The position numbers and the translations under genes are program-made. Below, piece by piece: positions 59,435 through 64,000 of a DNA stretch of 64,000 nucleotides. The DNA comes from Devosia sp. Root635 (GTDB lineage: Bacteria > Pseudomonadota > Alphaproteobacteria > Rhizobiales > Devosiaceae): positions 187,071 through 251,070 of the forward strand of contig NZ_LMGZ01000012.1 of assembly GCF_001427605.1 (NCBI RefSeq), in the 5' to 3' direction. Numbering within the stretch: the first letter of the stretch is position 1; each line of letters begins with the position of its first letter. The notes under the pieces were generated by a model. The model was not told where the DNA came from. It did no database searches and saw only the letters and a program-made list of their open reading frames with translations.

Positions 59435-61057
59435 TTAGCCGATAGCGTCGATCTCGTAGCGGTCGGACGGATCGTGCGCCGGCCGATAGACGAAATAGTC
59501 GAAGTTGGCCGGGCTGGCCGTGCCGTTGAGATCGTGCGCCGCCATGCCGACAAAGGCGCCGGTGAAGCTGCCATGGGCCTGGTGGCCACCGCATTCGTCC
59601 GACAGGATCGAAGCATCCAGGACCGGCCCGATGGCCTGCAGATCATGGCCTTCCAGCGCGTAGAAGAATTGCAGCTTGCGGCCGCGAATGGTCAGCGCCA
59701 GCTTCACCTTGCCCTCGTTCGGAATCTGCACCGGCTCGGCCGGGAAACGCAGATTGCCGTCGGGCCAGGAAATTTCCGAACTCATCAGCAGCAATTCGCG
59801 CTGCCCGTCGGCATGGGCCGTCACGGCGAGATAGAAGAAGTTGTAGCGGCTGTAATAGGCCGTCAGGCCGGCCATGGTGCGCTCGTCGGTGGCTTTGAAA
59901 TCGACCACGGTCTCGGCATCATAGGAGAAATGGGTCTGCCGGCGAGCCACCAGCGCCTGCTCGAACCACGAGCCGATCGATTCCCGCCCGAACAGCCGCA
60001 GCTTGCCGCTATCGGTGGAGAAAATCCGCTCAGTTTCCGGCGTGCGCAGCCATTGGAAGTCGATGGGTAGGCCACTTTCGAATGTATAGCGCCGTTCAGC
60101 CCAGTATCCGGCCTCGTCGCGGGTTCCGGGCACCTCGACATGCAGCGACGGCACCGGACCATTCTTCACATAGAGCCAGCCATCATCGCCCCAGTAGGCC
60201 TCCTGGATCGCGGTTTCACGGCCCAGCACACAGCGGCGCTCCTGGGTGGTGGGGCGGCCGGTGAGGTGGACGAGGTAGGTCTTGCCTTCGGGCGTCTCGA
60301 CAATGTCACCGTGGCCGGCGCGCTGCAAGGCTGCCAGCGGGGCATCCTTGCTGGTCAGGATGTGCTTGTCCGGATGGGTCTCGTAGGGCCCATCGAGGTT
60401 GCGCGAGCGGGCGAAGGTGCAGGCGTGGTCATAGGCCGTGCCGCCTTCGGCCGTCAGCAGGTAATACCAGCCGTTCCGCTTGTAGAGATGCGGACCCTCG
60501 ACCAGCTTGAGGTCGGTGCCTTGATAGATGTTCTTGATCGGGCCGACCAGCTTGCCGGCGTTGGGATCGAATTCCTGCAGGGCGATGCCGGCGAATTTGA
60601 GCGGGCGGGTGCGGTGGTCCCAGATCATATTGACGAACCACTTGCGGCCGTCATCGTCGTGGAACAGGCTGGGATCGAAGCCGGAGCTGTTGGTGTAGAC
60701 CGGGTCGGACCAGGGGCCTTCGATCCTGTCGGCCCAGACGATGTAATTATGCGCGTCCTTGAACGAGCCGTCCTTGCGCTTGACGTCGGTATAGACCAGC
60801 CAGAATTTTTCCCCGTCATGGGTGAGACAGGGAGCCCAGACGCCACAGCTATCGGGGTCGCCGCGCATGTCGAGCTGCGCTTTGCGGGTCAGCGGGCGGG
60901 TCACCAGCTCCCAGTTGGCGAGATCGCGCGAGTGGTGGATCTGCACGCCGGGGAACCACTCGAAGGTCGAGGTGGCGATGTAGTAATCGTCACCGACGCG
61001 GAGGATGGACGGATCCGGGTTGAAGCCGGGCAGGATGGGATTTGTGAGCTGGGGCAT
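59435..61057 (-). CDS. Glycoside hydrolase family 43 beta-xylosidase (cytoplasmic)
   Basis: 540-aa enzyme with the GH43 five-bladed propeller and a C-terminal beta-sandwich (DUF1349-like). The catalytic trio fits subfamily beta-xylosidases: Asp15 (GFNPDPSI), Asp128 (SGFDPS) and Glu187 (LVEGPHLYKRNG). No signal peptide, so it should cleave imported xylobiose or related oligosaccharides in the cytoplasm. It is third in the xylB-xylA-GH43 group, after a 165-bp gap containing repeat C. Confidence 0.93.
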   Translation of the reverse strand: MPQLTNPILPGFNPDPSILRVGDDYYIATSTFEWFPGVQIHHSRDLANWELVTRPLTRKAQLDMRGDPDSCGVWAPCLTHDGEKFWLVYTDVKRKDGSFKDAHNYIVWADRIEGPWSDPVYTNSSGFDPSLFHDDDGRKWFVNMIWDHRTRPLKFAGIALQEFDPNAGKLVGPIKNIYQGTDLKLVEGPHLYKRNGWYYLLTAEGGTAYDHACTFARSRNLDGPYETHPDKHILTSKDAPLAALQRAGHGDIVETPEGKTYLVHLTGRPTTQERRCVLGRETAIQEAYWGDDGWLYVKNGPVPSLHVEVPGTRDEAGYWAERRYTFESGLPIDFQWLRTPETERIFSTDSGKLRLFGRESIGSWFEQALVARRQTHFSYDAETVVDFKATDERTMAGLTAYYSRYNFFYLAVTAHADGQRELLLMSSEISWPDGNLRFPAEPVQIPNEGKVKLALTIRGRKLQFFYALEGHDLQAIGPVLDASILSDECGGHQAHGSFTGAFVGMAAHDLNGTASPANFDYFVYRPAHDPSDRYEIDAIG

Positions 61058-61098
61058 GATGGGTTCTCGACAGCACGAATGCGACCACTATCACCGCG

Positions 61099-61185
61099 CG
61101 TCACCCTCGGGCTTGACCCGAGGGCTCTGTACTTGAGGTGCGCTTGGCAAGTGAAGGGCCCTCGGGTCAAGCCCGAGGGTGACGG
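61099..61185. repeat. Family-C palindromic repeat, copy 4 (between xylA and the GH43 gene)
   Basis: Ends CGTCACCCTCGGGCTTGACC and GGTCAAGCCCGAGGGTGACG, perfect 25-bp arms and a short loop. Its stem would form in the xylA-GH43 transcript. Confidence 0.8.
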
Positions 61186-61222
61186 CGGTGGGTGGGTGGG
61201 TTTCGGCGCCCACCCCCCAAAA

Positions 61223-62530
61223 TCAAACGAAGCGGTTGATCAGGTTTTCCAGATATTCCTGCTGCCCGGACCTGGGCTGGGGGTTGATGTTGTCGGCATC
61301 AACCTTGGCCGCCAGATCAGCGAGCGACAGCTTGCCGCCGAGGATGTCCTTGCCCAGACCCTGGTTCCAGCCGGCATAGCGGGCATCGACAGTCTTGTCA
61401 TAGGTGCCGTCTTCGATCAGCGCCGCCGCCGCCTTGAGCGAACGGGCCAGCACGTCGAGGCCGCCGATATGGCCATGCAGCAGGTCGGCAGGATCGATGG
61501 ACTGGCGGCGCACCTTGGCGTCGAAATTCCAGCCGCCCGAATTGAGGCCGCCGGCCTTGAGGATCTGGTAGAAGGCCAAGGTGGTTTCGGGCACCGAATT
61601 GGGGAATTGGTCGGTATCCCAGCCCGACTGCAGGTCGTTTCTGTTGGCGTCGACCGAGCCGAGAATGCCCAGCGAGGCGGCCAGAGCTAATTCGTGCTCG
61701 AAAGAGTGATTGGCGAGGAAAGCGTGACCGACCTCGATATTGCACTTCACCTTGGTCTCGAGGCCGTACTTTTTGAGGAAGCCGTAAACGGTAGCGACGT
61801 CGAAATCATACTGGTGCTTGCTGGGCTCCTGCGGCTTGGGCTCGATCAGGATCTGGCCCTTGAAGCCGATCTTTTCGGCATGCTCGATGACCATATGCAG
61901 GAAGCGGCCCATCTGGTCCTGCTCCTGGCCGATCCTGGTGTTGAGCAGGGTTTCGTAGCCCTCGCGGCCGCCCCACAGCACGTAGTTGGCGCCGCCCAGT
62001 TCATGGGTCAGCTCCAGCACATTCTTCACCTGGCCGGCGGCATAGGCGAAGACTTCCGGATCGGGATTGGTGGCGGCGCCGGACATGTAGCGGCGGTTGG
62101 AGAACAGGTTTGCCGTGCCCCAGAGCAGGCGAGTCCGGCTCTTCTCCATCTTGCGGGCAAAAATTTCGCCGATCTCGCGCACATTGCGATTGCTCTCGGC
62201 CAGGGTCGCGCCTTCGGGGGCGATATCGGCGTCGTGGAAGCAGAAGAAGGGGATGTCGAGCAGGTCGAACAGCTCGAAGGCCACATCGGCCTTGAGGCGG
62301 GCGCCCTCCATACCCTTGTCATACCAGGGGCGATCGAAAGTACGGCCGCCGAACGGGTCGCCGCCCTCCCAGGCAAAGGTGTGCCAATAGGCGACGCCGG
62401 GGCGGATATGGTCCTCCATGCGCTTGCCGAGGACGATTTCGTCCTTGTTGTAGTGGCGATAGGCCAGCGGGTTGGTGCTGTTGGCACCTTCATACTTCAC
62501 CGGCGAAATGCCCTTGAAAAAATCGGTCAA
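61223..62530 (-). CDS. xylA: Xylose isomerase
   Basis: 435-aa TIM-barrel enzyme converting D-xylose to D-xylulose. Catalytic His in [13 protein letters not shown], metal ligands in [17 protein letters not shown] and [17 protein letters not shown]. Its ATG overlaps the xylB stop by 4 bp. Full-length class II type. Confidence 0.96.
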   Translation of the reverse strand: MTDFFKGISPVKYEGANSTNPLAYRHYNKDEIVLGKRMEDHIRPGVAYWHTFAWEGGDPFGGRTFDRPWYDKGMEGARLKADVAFELFDLLDIPFFCFHDADIAPEGATLAESNRNVREIGEIFARKMEKSRTRLLWGTANLFSNRRYMSGAATNPDPEVFAYAAGQVKNVLELTHELGGANYVLWGGREGYETLLNTRIGQEQDQMGRFLHMVIEHAEKIGFKGQILIEPKPQEPSKHQYDFDVATVYGFLKKYGLETKVKCNIEVGHAFLANHSFEHELALAASLGILGSVDANRNDLQSGWDTDQFPNSVPETTLAFYQILKAGGLNSGGWNFDAKVRRQSIDPADLLHGHIGGLDVLARSLKAAAALIEDGTYDKTVDARYAGWNQGLGKDILGGKLSLADLAAKVDADNINPQPRSGQQEYLENLINRFV

Positions 62531-63990
62531 TTACGTGCCTCCTCGATGGCAGGATAGAGTGCGCGATAGCGCGCATATTGGTCGGAATAGGCGGCCGACA
62601 GATTTTTGTCGGGCGCGATGACTGTTCGCATGGGCGGCATGGTCATGACCGTCTGCGGGCTGGCCCCTTCGGCAGCGCAGAGGCCGAGCCGTGCGGCGCC
62701 GAGCGCGCCGCCGAAATCGCCATCCTCGGGAAGGGCGATTTCCATGTCGAGATTGGTAGCGATCATGCGGAGCCACAGGGCCGATCTGGAGCCACCGCCG
62801 ACGGCCAGCAGCCGGTCGATTTTCGTGCCTGCATCGGCGAGCACGCGCTGGCTGTCGCGGAAGGCAAAGGTCACGCCCTCCATCACCGCCTGCGCCAGCC
62901 TTGCAGTGTCAGTCGAATGCGACAGACCGACGAAGGAACCACGCGCGCCGGCATTGTTATGCGGTGTGCGTTCACCCGACAGATAGGGGAGGAAGATTTC
63001 CTCGCCGGGGCCGGTGAATTGCGCCTCGGCGGCGGCGGACAGCTCGGCCTGTTTCTGGCCGGTAATCTTGCTCAGCCAGTTGAGACTGTCGGTGGCCGAG
63101 AGGATGACGCCCATCTGGTGCCAGGTATCGGGGATGGCGTGGCAGAAGGCGTGCACGGCGCCCTCGGTATTGGGGCTGAAGCGTTCATTGGAGACGAACA
63201 GCACGCCCGACGTGCCGAGCGAGACGAAGCCTTCGCCCGGCCTGATGGCGCCGATGCCGCAGGCGGAGGCGGCATTGTCGCCGGCGCCGCCGGCCACCAC
63301 GACGAGACCGTCCATGCCCCAGCGCTGCGCCAGTTCACGCTTGAGCGTGCCCGAGCTTTCCGAGCCTTCCACCAGGCGGGGCATATGCGAGCGGGTGAGA
63401 CCGCTCACCGCCAACAGCTTATCGGACCAGTCGCGCTTGCCGACATCGAGCCACAAGGTGCCGGCGGCGTCCGACATGTCTTCGACATGTTCGCCGGTGA
63501 GCAGCAGGCGGATATAGGCCTTGGGCAGCAGAACTTTGGCGATCTTCTCGTAGATTTGCGGCTCATGCTTGCGAACCCAGGCGATCTTGGGCGCGGTGAA
63601 GCCGGGCATGGCGATATTGCCGGCGATCTGGCGCAGCGACGGTAGCGCCGCTTCCATTTCCTTGCATTCGGCGGCCGAGCGGCCATCGTTCCAAAGAATG
63701 CAGGGGCGGAGGATTTCGTCATCCTTGCCCAAGAGGGTCGCGCCATGCATGTGGCCGGACAGGCCAATGCCGCGCACCGAGGCCAGTTCGGACGGATGGC
63801 TCGCCTTGAGCTTGTCCACTGCGGCCAGGGTGGCGGTCCACCAATCGGCCGGATTCTGTTCGGACCAGCCGGGATGGGGCCGCACCGGCTCGACCGAGGC
63901 GGCCGAGGCATCGCCCAGCGCCCGGCCATGCTCGTCGATCAGCAGCGCCTTGACGCCCGATGTTCCGATATCGATGCCGAGATAGGTCAT
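62527..63990 (-). CDS. xylB: Xylulokinase
   Basis: 487-aa FGGY-family kinase phosphorylating D-xylulose. The N-terminal phosphate loop [18 protein letters not shown] and the later GLSGHMHG and [12 protein letters not shown] motifs are present. The ATG at 63990 lies 10 bp from the window edge, so the promoter is outside. First seen gene of the xyl group. Confidence 0.94.
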   Translation of the reverse strand: MTYLGIDIGTSGVKALLIDEHGRALGDASAASVEPVRPHPGWSEQNPADWWTATLAAVDKLKASHPSELASVRGIGLSGHMHGATLLGKDDEILRPCILWNDGRSAAECKEMEAALPSLRQIAGNIAMPGFTAPKIAWVRKHEPQIYEKIAKVLLPKAYIRLLLTGEHVEDMSDAAGTLWLDVGKRDWSDKLLAVSGLTRSHMPRLVEGSESSGTLKRELAQRWGMDGLVVVAGGAGDNAASACGIGAIRPGEGFVSLGTSGVLFVSNERFSPNTEGAVHAFCHAIPDTWHQMGVILSATDSLNWLSKITGQKQAELSAAAEAQFTGPGEEIFLPYLSGERTPHNNAGARGSFVGLSHSTDTARLAQAVMEGVTFAFRDSQRVLADAGTKIDRLLAVGGGSRSALWLRMIATNLDMEIALPEDGDFGGALGAARLGLCAAEGASPQTVMTMPPMRTVIAPDKNLSAAYSDQYARYRALYPAIEEARN

Positions 63991-64000
63991 GAGGCACGTA

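Overview
The window is high-GC DNA from an alphaproteobacterium of the order Hyphomicrobiales, most likely a Devosia-like genome. I infer this from the alphaproteobacterial YlxR-L7Ae fusion, the gene strings mutS-glnD-murJ-trpS-usp-nfu, miaB-phoH-ybeY-corC and metK-trmB-rimP-nusA-ylxR-infB, and several families of dispersed intergenic palindromes. No database could be searched, so the taxonomy is an inference from gene content.

Layout. 1-1.25 kb: start of a DrrA-type ABC ATPase divergent from a TetR regulator. 1.4-7.8 kb (minus): a sugar ABC operon (Tat-exported binding protein, two permeases, two Gfo/Idh/MocA oxidoreductases, MalK-type ATPase). 8.2-9.2 kb: a LysR regulator. 9.3-13.1 kb (minus): a tripartite tricarboxylate-type transporter (tctC-tctB-tctA) ending in an overlapping TetR gene. 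13.3-17.7 kb (plus): a TauE/SafE permease, then a third Gfo/Idh/MocA oxidoreductase, a DUF993 aldolase-like protein and a TIM-barrel sugar isomerase. Four copies of a palindrome of the form TAACY-N4-RGTTA lie before the ABC operon, the TTT operon and the oxidoreductase operon. I read 1.4-17.7 kb as one co-regulated catabolic locus for an unknown sugar-like substrate; this is the best candidate here for an undescribed system.

17.7-24.8 kb holds single housekeeping or accessory genes: DUF2147, an RNA m5U methyltransferase, a fused FAD/Fe-S D-2-hydroxyacid dehydrogenase whose start codon abuts a perfect 28-bp palindrome, a PadR regulator, an NDUFA9-like protein and a GFA-family protein. tRNA-Leu(CAG) is at 24.9 kb. 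25.4-35.3 kb is metK, trmB, HxlR, a small exported protein, a flavin reductase and the rimP-nusA-ylxR-infB operon. 35.6-41.6 kb (minus) is an L,D-transpeptidase, pnp, rpsO (with an unusual structured spacer) and an HWE histidine kinase. 41.8-46.8 kb is miaB-phoH-ybeY-corC interrupted by a VapBC module and by a palindromic repeat. 47.0-57.0 kb (minus) is nfu, usp, trpS, murJ, glnD and mutS. 57.1-64 kb (minus) is DUF2189, metY and a xylose operon (xylB-xylA, cytoplasmic GH43 xylosidase).

Compared with the gene order I remember for Hyphomicrobiales, the translation/RNA blocks are all present but alternate in strand, and rbfA, truB and lnt are missing from their usual places, which points to local inversions.
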